Source: Mesorhizobium sp. M2A.F.Ca.ET.046.03.2.1 (lineage in GTDB: Bacteria; Pseudomonadota; Alphaproteobacteria; Rhizobiales; Rhizobiaceae). Taken from it: DNA of 64,000 nucleotides. Below, one piece after another: positions 20,433-33,511 of this stretch (the stretch's first letter is position 1; each line of letters starts with the position of its first letter). The notes under the pieces were generated by a model that saw only the letters and a program-made list of their open reading frames with translations, ran no database searches and was not told the DNA's origin. Position numbers and translations under genes: made by a program. The DNA lies in contig NZ_CP034449.1 of the NCBI RefSeq assembly GCF_003952425.1, positions 4,824,001 to 4,888,000 on the forward strand. Direction: 5' to 3'.

Positions 20433-21389
20433 TCAGGGAGCGTCGCCGGTGCCTGGAATGAAGGCATCGAAGGCGGCGAGCAACTGCTCGCGGTAGATGT
20501 CCCTCTCCTGCAGGATTTCGTGCTCGGCGCCGTCGATCATCAACAGCGAGCCGACGCGCAATTTCCTGGCATAGGCTTCCACGGCCTTGGTCGAGACCAC
20601 CCGGTCGGCGCCGGCGGCGACGATCAGCATCGGAACCTTGACCCTTGCCATGAAATCCGGATCGCTGACGGCTTCCGCGGCCGCGGCTGCGGCCTTCAGC
20701 CAGCGGATGGTCGGGCCGCCGAGCGCGAGCTGCGGCCAGGCCTCATAGATCCCGACATTGCGGCGGTAGCGCGCCGGGTCCGAGGTCACCTTGTTCACCT
20801 CGAAAGCCGGCGGCACTTTCGGGCGTGGACCGATCGCCGCGTAGAGCCAGCCGAGGCCAAGCGCGCAGAAGATCGCGCACACGCGCCGCACGGTGGCGAT
20901 CGAGACCGGCATGTCCGGCACCTCCAGAAAAGGCGCCAGCAGCACCATGCGCCGCACCCGATTGACCATGGACGGCGAGGCAAGCAGCGCAATCACCGCC
21001 CCGGTCGAGTGGGCGAGGATGTAATAGGGGCCGCGGCAGTCGGGCAGCACGATCTCTTCGAAAAATTGCTCCAGGTCGCGCGCATAGTCGCGGAAGCTGC
21101 GGACATGGCCGCGCTGGCGGTCGCGCAGCAGGCGGCTGGAATCGCCCTGGCCGCGCCAATCGAGGATGGCGACGCCGAAGCCGCGATCGGCGAGATTGCG
21201 GATGGTCTCGAAATATTTCTCGATGCACTCGTTGCGCCCGGTCAGCAGAACCACCGTGCCCAGCAGCGGGCGGGCGACGGCGGCAAAGACGCCGTAGCGG
21301 ATCTTCTTGCCGTCGGGCGTTGTGAAGAAGCCGCCCGCGGCATTCCGCGGCGCGGGATTGTCCTCGGTCAGATGGAAAAGATCCGTCAT
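20433..21389 (-). CDS. Alpha/beta hydrolase, lysophospholipase (PldB-like)
   Basis: A 318-residue serine hydrolase, started at 21389 (MTDLFHLTEDNPAP). It has the lysophospholipase/monoacylglycerol-lipase layout: VVLLTGRNECIEKYFETI, then ILDWRGQGDSSR, and the nucleophile elbow AHSTGA with catalytic Ser. The acid is probably the Asp of AAGADRVV and the base the His of DGAEHEIL near the C-terminus. No signal peptide is seen. It would hydrolyse lysophospholipids or similar esters at the membrane. It converges on hisN with 10 bp between the stops and appears to be transcribed alone. Confidence 0.9.
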   Translation of the reverse strand: MTDLFHLTEDNPAPRNAAGGFFTTPDGKKIRYGVFAAVARPLLGTVVLLTGRNECIEKYFETIRNLADRGFGVAILDWRGQGDSSRLLRDRQRGHVRSFRDYARDLEQFFEEIVLPDCRGPYYILAHSTGAVIALLASPSMVNRVRRMVLLAPFLEVPDMPVSIATVRRVCAIFCALGLGWLYAAIGPRPKVPPAFEVNKVTSDPARYRRNVGIYEAWPQLALGGPTIRWLKAAAAAAEAVSDPDFMARVKVPMLIVAAGADRVVSTKAVEAYARKLRVGSLLMIDGAEHEILQERDIYREQLLAAFDAFIPGTGDAP

Positions 21390-21506
21390 TCGGCGAGTCG
21401 CTGGTTGTTCTTTGCCCGAGCGGGCAAGGCGTCGGCATGGTGATAGACGGCCAGGCGGCAAAAGCAAAGGCGCCGCGAGGATTTACGCAACCGCCCTGAA
21501 ATGGGA

Positions 21507-21539
21507 AGGCCGGAAGTGCCTGCGGCGCACTTCCGGCCT
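21507..21539. other. Orphan 13-bp perfect stem-loop
   Basis: AGGCCGGAAGTGC and GCACTTCCGGCCT pair without a mismatch around a 7-base loop. It lies between two divergent genes, so it is not a 3' terminator of either. It could close a small RNA or lie in a 5' leader of the hydrolase. There is no clean U-run on either strand. Confidence 0.6.
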
Positions 21540-21624
21540 CTGTCGATCCGGGAGGAAGGGACGTTGCACCCGGTTCGGCCTCGGCGGCGCCGGGATCAAA
21601 GCACCGCTTGTCTCTTTGTCTTGC

Positions 21625-21667
21625 GCAATTCCGGTCGGAAAGCGCCTCGCGCTTCTCTTGGAATTGC
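21625..21667. repeat. Palindromic intergenic repeat, family A, copy 2
   Basis: The same GCAATTCC ... GGAATTGC arms as at 19325-19368, with a 43-bp span and a partly changed interior. Confidence 0.7.
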
Positions 21668-21768
21668 TCCAACTTGACCAAAGCCTAGTGCCGAGCGGCT
21701 GAACGGATGCCGAAGCTGCGGTTCATCCGCCGTTCATCAACATGGCGGTTTTGCGTCGATCAAAAAGC

Positions 21769-21797
21769 CTTGAAATGGCTTTCTCCGCTTCCCAAAT
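21769..21797 (+). promoter_or_regulatory. RpoH (sigma-32)-like heat-shock promoter
   Basis: CTTGAAA (21769-21775), a 15-bp spacer and CCCAAAT (21791-21797) fit the sigma-32 consensus CTTGAAA-N(11-15)-CCCATnT with one mismatch. It would start a leader of about 100 nt before the Hsp20 start codon, the length needed for the RNA thermometer. Confidence 0.65.
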
Positions 21798-21799
21798 GA

Positions 21800-21905
21800 A
21801 GTTTGCGGCAGCCGATTGTCGGGGTCGCTGGCCTATCCGGAACGCCTTTCGAGGGTTTCGTACCGGGTCACACGCAAACCATGTTGCTCAACAGGAGAAC
21901 ACCTC
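21800..21905 (+). promoter_or_regulatory. ROSE-type RNA thermometer
   Basis: Just before the Hsp20 ATG the leader has UUGCU (21884-21888), a CAAC loop, then AGGAG (21893-21897). Pairing UUGCU with AGGAG, including the G-G mismatch known from ROSE elements, would hide the ribosome-binding site at low temperature and release it on warming. Upstream, GGTTT and AAACC arms can form a second stem. ROSE elements are well known before rhizobial small heat-shock genes. The 5' limit is approximate. Confidence 0.78.
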
Positions 21906-22373
21906 ATGCGTCACGTTGATTTTTCCCCACTTTATCGTTCGACCGTCGGCTTCGACCGGCTGTTCACCATGCTCGATTCGCTCGGCCAGCCCGAGACCGC
22001 GCAGACCTATCCGCCCTATAACATCGAGCGCACCGGCGAGAACGCCTATCGCATCTCGATGGCCGTTGCCGGCTTCTCGGAAGACGAAATCTCGATTGAA
22101 GCCCACCGCAACGTGCTGACCGTCAAGGGCGAGCGCAAGGAAGAGGGCAATGGCGAGGGTTCCGAGCTGCTCTACCGAGGCATTGCCTCGCGCGCTTTCG
22201 AGCGCCGCTTCCAGCTCGCCGACCATGTCGAGGTCGAGGGCGCCACGCTGAAGAACGGCCTGCTCTTCGTCGACCTCAAGCGCAACATTCCCGAGGAGCT
22301 GAAGCCGCGCAAGATCGCGATTACCCAGTCTTCGGACAAGGCCAAGCAGATCGAGGCGAAAGCGACCGCGTAA
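21906..22373 (+). CDS. Small heat-shock protein, Hsp20/IbpA family
   Basis: A 155-residue alpha-crystallin-type holdase that keeps unfolding proteins soluble. The N-terminus MRHVDFSPLYRSTVGFDRLF is the rhizobial class A (IbpA-like) start; the alpha-crystallin domain spans about residues 35-125, with RISMAVAGFSEDEI and GLLFVDLKRNIPEE, and the IAI-type tail motif is seen as KIAITQ. The ATG at 21906 lies 8 bp after AGGAG. An RpoH-like promoter and a ROSE thermometer precede it, and an intrinsic terminator follows, so it is a single-gene heat-shock unit with two levels of temperature control. Confidence 0.95.
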   Translation: MRHVDFSPLYRSTVGFDRLFTMLDSLGQPETAQTYPPYNIERTGENAYRISMAVAGFSEDEISIEAHRNVLTVKGERKEEGNGEGSELLYRGIASRAFERRFQLADHVEVEGATLKNGLLFVDLKRNIPEELKPRKIAITQSSDKAKQIEAKATA

Positions 22374-22414
22374 TCCGCGGACTTTTCCAGACGACGTCTC
22401 CCTCCCGAGACGAA

Positions 22415-22440
22415 AGCGGCGCTGCGAGGCGCCGCTTTTT
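22415..22440 (+). terminator. Intrinsic terminator of hsp20
   Basis: AGCGGCGC and GCGCCGCT form an 8-bp stem with a 6-base loop, followed by a five-base T-run (22436-22440), 42 bp after the hsp20 stop. Confidence 0.88.
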
Positions 22441-22560
22441 ATTGGGTGCGCCCGCCTACGGGCCTTTCTGACCTCTTTTGAAGCTGCGGCGGAGCATGAA
22501 GGCCCCTGGTGAACCAGCCTCATCGTCGAGCCGAGCGGCGGCTTGGTCATGGCAGGACGC

Positions 22561-23610
22561 TCAGCCGAGCAATTGGCCCAGGCGGTCGATCTCCTCGGTC
22601 GTGGTCGCGAAGCTGGCGACGAAGCGGTAGATCGCTTCATTGTCGCCGAGATGGCCGTCGAATCCTGAAGGCACGCCCCATTCATGGAATTTGCCGCCAG
22701 CCGCCCGCAGCCTTTCAGCCGTGGCGCTGTCGAGGACCGCGAAGACCTCGTTGGCTTGCGGCAGCCAGGCGAGCCTGCCCGTCGGCGCGTCCTCGATCGT
22801 CTCGGCCAGACGCGCTGCCATTTGATTGGCGTGCCCGGCCATCCTCAGCCACAGGTCGTCGGTGAAATAGGCTTCGAACTGGGCCGAGATGAAGCGCGCC
22901 TTGGAGAAGGTCTGCCCGGCGCGCTGACGGTGCAGGCGCAGGTCCTTACTGACATCCGGATTGAGGATCAGCACCGCGTCGGCCATCCAGCAGCCATTCT
23001 TGGTGGCGCCGAAGGAGATGACGTCGACGCCGCTCTTCCAGGTCATTTCGGCCGGGCTGATGCTAGTCGCGGCAATCGCATTGGCGAAGCGCGCGCCGTC
23101 CATGTGCAGCGGCAGCTTGTGGCGGCGGCTGACCTCGGCGATCGCCTTGACGTCGTCGACGCTATAGACCGTGCCGACCTCGGTCGCTTGGGTGATGGTG
23201 ACCGCCATCGGCTGACCGGCGGGAGCCAGATCCTGCGAATAGCGCTTGATAGCCCGGTCGAGCGCTTCCGGATTGATGCGCCCCAGCGGCCCGGGAACCG
23301 GCGCCATGCGCGCGCCGCCGGTGTAGAAACCCATCGCGCCGAACTCGTCGACATTCATATGCGCTTCGGAGTGGCAAAGCGCGATGCCGCCGATACGGTT
23401 CAACGCGGCCATCGAAAGCGCGTTCGCCGCGGTGCCGGTCGCGGCGAAGAAGACTTGCACCTCCCGCTCGAAAATCTCGTTGAAGCGGCGATAGACGGCC
23501 CGGTCCAGATCGCCGTCGCCATAGGCGACAGCGGATCCGTCGGCATGGCGCGACAGATTGGCCGAAATGTCGGGATGGACGCCCGCCCAGTTGTCGGAAG
23601 CAAAGAACAT
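22561..23610 (-). CDS. ltaE: Low-specificity L-threonine aldolase
   Basis: A 349-residue PLP enzyme of the beta-eliminating lyase family that cleaves L-threonine or L-allo-threonine to glycine and acetaldehyde. The start MFFASDNWAGVHPDI at 23610 matches the family. PLP ligands are Asp171 (HMDGARFANA) and Lys204 (SFGATKNGCW). The ORF can be read 72 bp further upstream, but that part does not look like the family. It is transcribed divergently from gltB across a 490-bp gap and has no operon partner here. Confidence 0.93.
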   Translation of the reverse strand: MFFASDNWAGVHPDISANLSRHADGSAVAYGDGDLDRAVYRRFNEIFEREVQVFFAATGTAANALSMAALNRIGGIALCHSEAHMNVDEFGAMGFYTGGARMAPVPGPLGRINPEALDRAIKRYSQDLAPAGQPMAVTITQATEVGTVYSVDDVKAIAEVSRRHKLPLHMDGARFANAIAATSISPAEMTWKSGVDVISFGATKNGCWMADAVLILNPDVSKDLRLHRQRAGQTFSKARFISAQFEAYFTDDLWLRMAGHANQMAARLAETIEDAPTGRLAWLPQANEVFAVLDSATAERLRAAGGKFHEWGVPSGFDGHLGDNEAIYRFVASFATTTEEIDRLGQLLG

Positions 23611-24100
23611 CGAGAGATCCGTATCGTGATTACCAAAAGCGGCGGGACTTGACCGCTTAGGCGGGAGAAGCGCAAGGGCCAATCACCGGCAAAGCGGTGA
23701 AGCCAGCGCCTAGCCTCGAAAGACCCGGATCGAAGCTTGCGTTGCCGGTACTCGTCACGAAATTTTGTGTCGCGTCACGCCCAAGTTTTTTGTGAATCGG
23801 TCTTGTATGGTCCCCTGATTTCTGCCATAAAAATTTAGGACAGTAGTGCTGTCTTATTTTGTCGCACAAAACAGGCTGGACTGGCGTATCATTGCTGCCA
23901 TTCCGGCCATTGTCGCGAGCGGCGGGTAGACGGCCCGGCTCTGGCCTGTACGATACCGGATGCGAACCGGGCGTATAGCCGTATGGTTCGATGGATTTCG
24001 CAAGACGTGCAGCAAGGATCAAGGGGAAGCCTTGTGCTTCCCAAGGCAAGCCAGCGCCCTGAGACAGTCGGGGCCAAGGTGGAGAACGGAGGATAGGACG
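23611..24100. other. Long divergent intergenic region ltaE/gltB
   Basis: It contains a 15-bp palindrome (listed separately), a small GACAG-TAGTG-CTGTC hairpin followed by TTATTTT near 23839-23860, AT-rich stretches fit for promoters, and GGAGG before gltB. I see no gene in it; reading frames that run through it belong to no recognisable protein. Confidence 0.65.
23857..23871. promoter_or_regulatory. Palindrome upstream of gltB
   Basis: TTTTGT-CGC-ACAAAA is a perfect inverted repeat with a 3-bp centre, 230 bp before the gltB start. Its size and A/T arms fit a dimeric regulator such as an Lrp- or LysR-type factor, but the factor is not identifiable. Confidence 0.45.
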
Positions 24101-28837
<4,737 letters not shown>

Positions 28838-28848
28838 GCATCGGGCAT

Positions 28849-28872
28849 GGCCGGAAAGATGACTTTCCGGCC
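28849..28872 (+). other. Stem-loop in the gltB-gltD gap
   Basis: GGCCGGAAAG-ATGA-CTTTCCGGCC is a perfect 10-bp stem with a 4-base loop, 11 bp after the gltB stop. No T-run follows, so it may protect the gltB message end or reduce read-through into gltD rather than terminate fully. Confidence 0.65.
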
Positions 28873-28901
28873 GGCATCCTCACCAACAATCCTGACCCCG
28901 A

Positions 28902-28944
28902 GAGCATGACCCCGCAAAGTGGGAACTCGGCGAAGGTCATGCTC
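28902..28944. repeat. Palindromic intergenic repeat, family B, copy 1
   Basis: GAGCATGAC and GTCATGCTC bound a 43-bp hairpin-like element, related to the one at 39052-39099. It lies between gltB and gltD. Confidence 0.65.
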
Positions 28945-29028
28945 CAGCAAGGTGCGGTTGCCATGGCGGCCTTATGGGGTTAACGGGTGCGCGACAAAAG
29001 CGTGCCTTCGGACAGCAGGGACTGGACT

Positions 29029-30483
29029 ATGGGCAAGGTAACAGGCTTCCTCGAGATCGACCGGCAGGTGCACAAGTACCAGCCGGCCTCCGACCGCATC
29101 CGGCATTTCCGCGAATTCACGCTGCCGATGTCGGACAAGGAGGTCGAGAAACAGGCCGCGCGCTGCATGGATTGCGGCATTCCGTTCTGCCATGGGCCGA
29201 CCGGCTGCCCAATCCACAACCAGATCCCGGACTGGAACGATCTCGTCTACAATGGCGACTGGGATAGCGCGATCCGCAACCTGCATTCGACCAACAATTT
29301 CCCGGAATTCACCGGCCGCATCTGCCCGGCGCCCTGCGAGGAAGCCTGCACGCTGAACCTCGAAGACATTCCGGTCGCCATCAAGACGGTCGAGCAGGCG
29401 ATCGCCGACAAGGCCTATGAGACCGGCCATATCCGGCCCTATCCGCCCGAGAAGAAGACCGGCAAGCGTGTCGCCGTGATCGGCTCCGGCCCGTCCGGCA
29501 TGGCGGCCGCCCAGCAGCTCGGCCGCGCCGGGCACGACGTGCATGTCTATGAGCGCGAAAGCCGCCCCGGCGGCCTCATGCGCTACGGCATCCCCGACTT
29601 CAAGATCGAGAAGCACTATATCGACCGGCGCATCGAGCAGATGCAGGGCGAGGGCGTGACCTTCCATTGCGGCGTCAATGTCGGCGTCGACACGAAGGTG
29701 GCCGATCTGCTCGAGGAATATGACGCCGTGCTCTATTGCGGCGGCTCGGAAACGCCGCGTCCGGCCGGCATTCCAGGGGCCGATCTCAGCGGCGTCTACG
29801 ACGCCATGCCTTATCTGGTGCAGCAGAACCGCCGCGTCGGCGGCGAGCCGATCCAGTCGGTTGCCTGGCCCTCACACCCGATCATCGCCGGCGGCCAGCA
29901 TGTGGTCGTGGTCGGTGGCGGCGACACCGCGTCCGACTGCATCGGCACCGCCTTCCGCCAGGGCGCGGTGCGCGTGACGCAGCTCGACATCCGTCCGCAG
30001 CCGCCGGAGAAGGAAGACAAGCTCTCAGTATGGCCCTATTGGGCGACCAAGATGCGCACGTCCTCCTCGCAGGCCGAGGGCGCCGAGCGCGAATTCCAGG
30101 TGGCGACGCTCGAATTCATCGGCGAGGACGGCCAGTTGACCGGCGTGCGCTGCTGTGAGGTGGACGAGAAGCGCAAGCCGATCGCCGGCAGCGAATTCGT
30201 CATCCGCGCCGACCTCGCCTTCATCGCCATCGGCTTTGCCGGCCCGGCGGGCGACAGCCTGATGAAGGAGCTGGACGGCAAGATCAAGGTCGTTACCGAC
30301 AGCCGCCGCTCAAAGAATGTCGAGGCGAACGACAGCGATTACAGGACGAGCGTCGACAAGCTCTATGCCGCGGGCGACGTGCGCCGCGGCCAGTCGCTGG
30401 TGGTCTGGGCGATCCGCGAGGGCCGCCAGGCGGCGCGCTCGATCGACGAAGCGTTGATGGGATCGACGGTTCTTCCGCGCTGA
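29029..30483 (+). CDS. gltD: Glutamate synthase, small subunit
   Basis: A 484-residue FAD/iron-sulphur protein that passes electrons from NADPH to GltB. Started at the ATG at 29029 ([20 protein letters not shown]); a GTG 42 bp upstream is less likely. N-terminal cysteines [12 protein letters not shown] and CPAPCEEAC bind two 4Fe-4S clusters. FAD binding is shown by [15 protein letters not shown] and NADPH binding by [16 protein letters not shown]. The C-terminal [22 protein letters not shown] is typical. It forms an operon-like pair with gltB, although the 191-bp gap has a hairpin and a repeat that could uncouple their levels. Confidence 0.97.
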   Translation: MGKVTGFLEIDRQVHKYQPASDRIRHFREFTLPMSDKEVEKQAARCMDCGIPFCHGPTGCPIHNQIPDWNDLVYNGDWDSAIRNLHSTNNFPEFTGRICPAPCEEACTLNLEDIPVAIKTVEQAIADKAYETGHIRPYPPEKKTGKRVAVIGSGPSGMAAAQQLGRAGHDVHVYERESRPGGLMRYGIPDFKIEKHYIDRRIEQMQGEGVTFHCGVNVGVDTKVADLLEEYDAVLYCGGSETPRPAGIPGADLSGVYDAMPYLVQQNRRVGGEPIQSVAWPSHPIIAGGQHVVVVGGGDTASDCIGTAFRQGAVRVTQLDIRPQPPEKEDKLSVWPYWATKMRTSSSQAEGAEREFQVATLEFIGEDGQLTGVRCCEVDEKRKPIAGSEFVIRADLAFIAIGFAGPAGDSLMKELDGKIKVVTDSRRSKNVEANDSDYRTSVDKLYAAGDVRRGQSLVVWAIREGRQAARSIDEALMGSTVLPR

Positions 30484-30625
30484 GACCGTTTTAAAATTCT
30501 ACTCCTACGGTCAACTGCCGGCGTTTTCTGCGCTTCCGGTGCTCACGTACGTCAACGTACGCTCCGGTCCGGTTCTCGAAAACACCACCATCTGACTCGC
30601 AGGAGCGAATTTCTAAAACGGTCTC
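30482..30625. repeat. 144-bp palindromic element (family C), MITE-like
   Basis: The ends GAGACCGTTTT (30482) and AAAACGGTCTC (30625) are inverse copies, and the similarity runs inward with few gaps: ...AATTCTACTCCTACGG faces CGCAGGAGCGAATT..., and the core has CACGTACGT facing ACGTACGCT. The whole element can fold into one long hairpin. It lies exactly between two convergent stops, overlapping the gltD stop by two bases, and may act as a two-way terminator. It has no coding capacity. Confidence 0.75.
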
Positions 30626-30637
30626 CGAGCCGATGAG

Positions 30638-31870
30638 CTACTGATTGACGCCCGCCGCCGTATCGGGCTGAGCGGCGGCGGTCGGCTTCGGCGGCCAGGA
30701 AAAATCGTCGGCGCGGCCGGGTGAGGCGGCCGGCGCCTTGCCTTCCAGGATCAGCTTTTCGCCGGGCAGGTTCGGATCGGCCCTGGCAGGCTGCGCGGCA
30801 CCCAGCAGTTCAGTGCCGCCGTCGAGCGCGGGATCGCCGAGCAGCATCGGCGCGGTGCGGTCGACGATGATGGGCGCGGCGGCCGGCTTCGGCGCCTCGA
30901 CCGGAGCGCCGGCCGGCGCCGACACGGTGGTGATGCTTCCCGGCGCCGCCAGTCCGAGGATCTTGGCCAGCGGCTTTTCCGTGTAGAAGGCGAGCTTGCG
31001 CTTGCCGGCCTTGGTGACGTTGATGCCGTCGTCGGAGCGCAGGCGCACCGGCTGGCCGTTGATGTCGGGGCCGGAGGTGACGAAAGCGCCGTTCTCATCG
31101 ACGAAGCCGTCCCAGACATCGACGAACTCGCCGCCATTGCTTTGGGCGACCGAGTGATAGATGTCGTTGAAGGCGAGCATGTCGGAATTCATCTTCGACA
31201 CACCGAAAGCCGGCATGCCGACCCACAGGAATGGCACCTTGGTCTCCTGAAGAGCCTTGCCCAGCGCATCGGTGCGGCGCTCATATTCCTTGGTCCAGTT
31301 CTCCGAGCGCGGCTGCTCGCGCACTTCGCCGACCTTCATCTGCTGCCGGTCGTTGGAGCCCAGCATGACGATCACGACCGCCGGTTTCTCGGTCTCGATC
31401 AGCGATTTTATCTGGGCCGGCCAATTGTAGACGTCGTCGCGAACGAAGCCGGAGGAACCGTTGGAGCGGGCGACGATCCTGACGGCGGGATTGTCGGCAA
31501 AGGCCGTGTCCAGCCCCTCCGCAAGCCCGCTCGCCAGAAAATCGCCGACCACCAGGACGACGCGAGCATCGTTGGTCTTCTCGACGATCGGCGTTTCGGG
31601 CTCCGCCGGCGGGCGTGGCTTGGATTTCTTCTTGGGTTTCGGCCTTGGCTGGACTTCGACGGGCGGCTCGATGCGTTCGCTGCGGCGGGGAAACAGAAGG
31701 TCGCGCAGCGACCAGCCGCGGCTTTCCTCCTGCGCGAACGCAGGGGCGTGGAACACGCCGGCGGCGGTGACGACAAGCACGGCAAGGGCGAGAATCAGGA
31801 TCGGCGCCCGGCGAATACCCTGCCTGATACGCGCGACCGAAACCAAACACCTCTCCATCCCTTGGCGCAT
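30638..31870 (-). CDS. DUF459 (SGNH-hydrolase-like) exported protein
   Basis: A 410-residue protein with an N-terminal membrane helix or uncleaved signal (about residues 22-46), a basic proline-rich linker (residues 68-95), an SGNH-type domain (about 102-310) and a Pro/Ala-rich tail. SGNH blocks can be followed: GDFLASGL (109-116) in place of GDSL, GSSGF (block II), GSND (171-174, block III) and DDGINVT (280-286) in place of DxxH. The nucleophile Ser is Phe111 and the catalytic His is Asn284, so hydrolysis by the usual triad is not possible. It may bind glycan or lipid in the periplasm instead. It is transcribed alone. Confidence 0.85.
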   Translation of the reverse strand: MRQGMERCLVSVARIRQGIRRAPILILALAVLVVTAAGVFHAPAFAQEESRGWSLRDLLFPRRSERIEPPVEVQPRPKPKKKSKPRPPAEPETPIVEKTNDARVVLVVGDFLASGLAEGLDTAFADNPAVRIVARSNGSSGFVRDDVYNWPAQIKSLIETEKPAVVIVMLGSNDRQQMKVGEVREQPRSENWTKEYERRTDALGKALQETKVPFLWVGMPAFGVSKMNSDMLAFNDIYHSVAQSNGGEFVDVWDGFVDENGAFVTSGPDINGQPVRLRSDDGINVTKAGKRKLAFYTEKPLAKILGLAAPGSITTVSAPAGAPVEAPKPAAAPIIVDRTAPMLLGDPALDGGTELLGAAQPARADPNLPGEKLILEGKAPAASPGRADDFSWPPKPTAAAQPDTAAGVNQ

Positions 31871-31952
31871 GACCAGGCAAACGCGGGAAAGTCATGCGCA
31901 AGCCGAAGCGCTACCGCATCCTTGCCGTCTTTGAAAGGATGCCTGGCGCCCT

Positions 31953-32055
31953 AAAGTGCGTCGCGCTGAAATGGATTCAGTCGACGCGCTTTAAGTCTTT
32001 GTTTTGATGCATGTCGTTCCCCCAAAACCGCTGCGCACTTTTGGGCGACATGCAT
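31953..32055. repeat. Bipartite palindromic intergenic repeat
   Basis: Two hairpins stand side by side: AAAGTGCGTCGCGCTGAA facing TTCAGTCGACGCGCTTT (31953-31993), and ATGCATGTCG facing CGACATGCAT (32007-32055) with inner CCCCCAAAA/TTTTGGG arms. The second has the layout of the family B elements at 28902 and 39052 but a different arm sequence. I recall close relatives between many Mesorhizobium genes, but the count cannot be made here. Confidence 0.65.
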
Positions 32056-32068
32056 TAGAGCGGCTCTG

Positions 32069-33289
32069 CTACCGCTTGCGGAGCCATTTGAGCACTTCCA
32101 GGCTCGGATAGCCATCCTGGGTCAGGCCAACCTTTGCCTGGTAGGCCATGATGGCGGCCTTCGAGCCGTCGCCGATCTTGCCGTCGAACTTGCCGTCGTA
32201 ATAGCCGTGCTCGGAAAGCCGCTTCTGCAGCTCCTGCCGCTCCTCGAAGCTGAGCTTGGTGAAGGGCCGCTGCCAGTCCTGCACCAGGCCGGTGCCGCCG
32301 GCGATCTCATCGGCCAGAAGCCCGACGGCCAAAGCGTATTTGTCGGCATTGTTGTAGGCCTTGATCACCGAGAAATTCCGGATCATCAGGAAGGCGGGGC
32401 CGCCCCGGCCGTCCGGCACTTTCAGCGTCGCCTTGTCGGTCAGGTTCTTGAACGGCTTGCCGCTGGCCCTGACGACGCCGAGCGCCTGCCACTGCGCGAT
32501 CGTCTTTGCGCCGCCGGGCAGCTTGCTGGCCGGTATGGTGACCTCATAGCCCCAGGTCTTGCCGGCTTGCCAGCCGTTCTTCTTGAGCAGATTGGCGGAA
32601 GTCGCCAGCGCGTCGGGGATCGAATTCCAGATATCGCGCCTGCCGTTGCCGTCCATGTCGACCGCATAGCGCTGATAGCTGGTCGGGATGAACTGGGTCT
32701 GGCCCATCGCGCCGGCCCAGGAGCCCATCAGATGGCTCTCGTCGATGTCGCCGCTCTGCAGGATTTTCAGCGCCGCGATCAGCTGGGTGCTGGCATATTT
32801 CGAGCGCTTGGGATCGCCATAGGCAAGGGTGGCCAGCGAACGGATGACGTTGCGCATGATGTCGTCGCGCTTGAGCGTCTCGCCATAATTCGATTCCATC
32901 GACCAGATGGCCAGAAGGATGTTGCGGTCGACGCCGAACCGCGCCTCGATGCGGTCGAGCCATGGCTTCCATTTGCGTGCCATCGCCTGGCCGTTGGCGA
33001 CCGCCTGGTCGTGCACGCGGTTGTCGAAATAGTCCCAGGCGGGCGCGGTGAATTCGGGCTGGGTGCGGGCTTTTTCCAGCACGACCGGGTCGGGCTCGAT
33101 GCCTCTCATGGACTGATCGTAGACAGCGCCCGAAACGCCGCCCGCCACCGCGGTGGCGCGGAAGCCCGCGACCCACTGGCGGAACCCGGCATCGGCGAAA
33201 GCGGGTCCGGCGGGCATCAGCAGGGCCAAGGTCAGGCCGGCTGCGGTCGCCAGTGCCGTCAGGCGCCTCGCGGTGTTGCGAACGGACAT
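32069..33289 (-). CDS. Lytic murein transglycosylase (MltB/SLT_2 family) with peptidoglycan-binding domain
   Basis: A 406-residue periplasmic enzyme that cuts peptidoglycan glycan strands to give 1,6-anhydro-muropeptides. I start it at the second of two tandem ATGs (33289), five bases after GGAGG; a signal peptide follows (ARRLTALATAAGLTLALLMP ... AFA). The catalytic Glu is in IWSMESNYGE, and MGQTQFIPTSY is the family's substrate-binding block. The C-terminal 60 residues are a PG_binding_1 domain (LQKRLSEHGYYDGKFDGKIG ... YPSLEVLKWL). It is monocistronic and faces away from galU. Confidence 0.93.
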   Translation of the reverse strand: MSVRNTARRLTALATAAGLTLALLMPAGPAFADAGFRQWVAGFRATAVAGGVSGAVYDQSMRGIEPDPVVLEKARTQPEFTAPAWDYFDNRVHDQAVANGQAMARKWKPWLDRIEARFGVDRNILLAIWSMESNYGETLKRDDIMRNVIRSLATLAYGDPKRSKYASTQLIAALKILQSGDIDESHLMGSWAGAMGQTQFIPTSYQRYAVDMDGNGRRDIWNSIPDALATSANLLKKNGWQAGKTWGYEVTIPASKLPGGAKTIAQWQALGVVRASGKPFKNLTDKATLKVPDGRGGPAFLMIRNFSVIKAYNNADKYALAVGLLADEIAGGTGLVQDWQRPFTKLSFEERQELQKRLSEHGYYDGKFDGKIGDGSKAAIMAYQAKVGLTQDGYPSLEVLKWLRKR

Positions 33290-33511
33290 CATTTCCTCCT
33301 TCGTCAAATCAGGAAGGATCATTCAACGCCGAACCGGGTTAGTATTTAGTTTACCATAGGCGCCGCCGGGAACGAAAAGAGGTGTCGCGGCTTCTAGCTC
33401 TCACATTCAACCTGGACGTCCGATAGCCCAACATTCCGGCGTGAAAATGTTTGGGGGGATTGCGGAGCGTGCCGCCGAGCGGATAATTGGCCGAAAAGCA
33501 GGGGTGTCAGC

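Larger units (their letters stand above)
21390..21768. other. Divergent intergenic region between hydrolase and hsp20 genes
   Basis: A stretch without a supported gene. It holds a strong 13-bp stem-loop (21507-21539) and a family A palindromic repeat (21625-21667), both listed separately. Open frames here are short and lack ribosome-binding sites. Confidence 0.7.
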
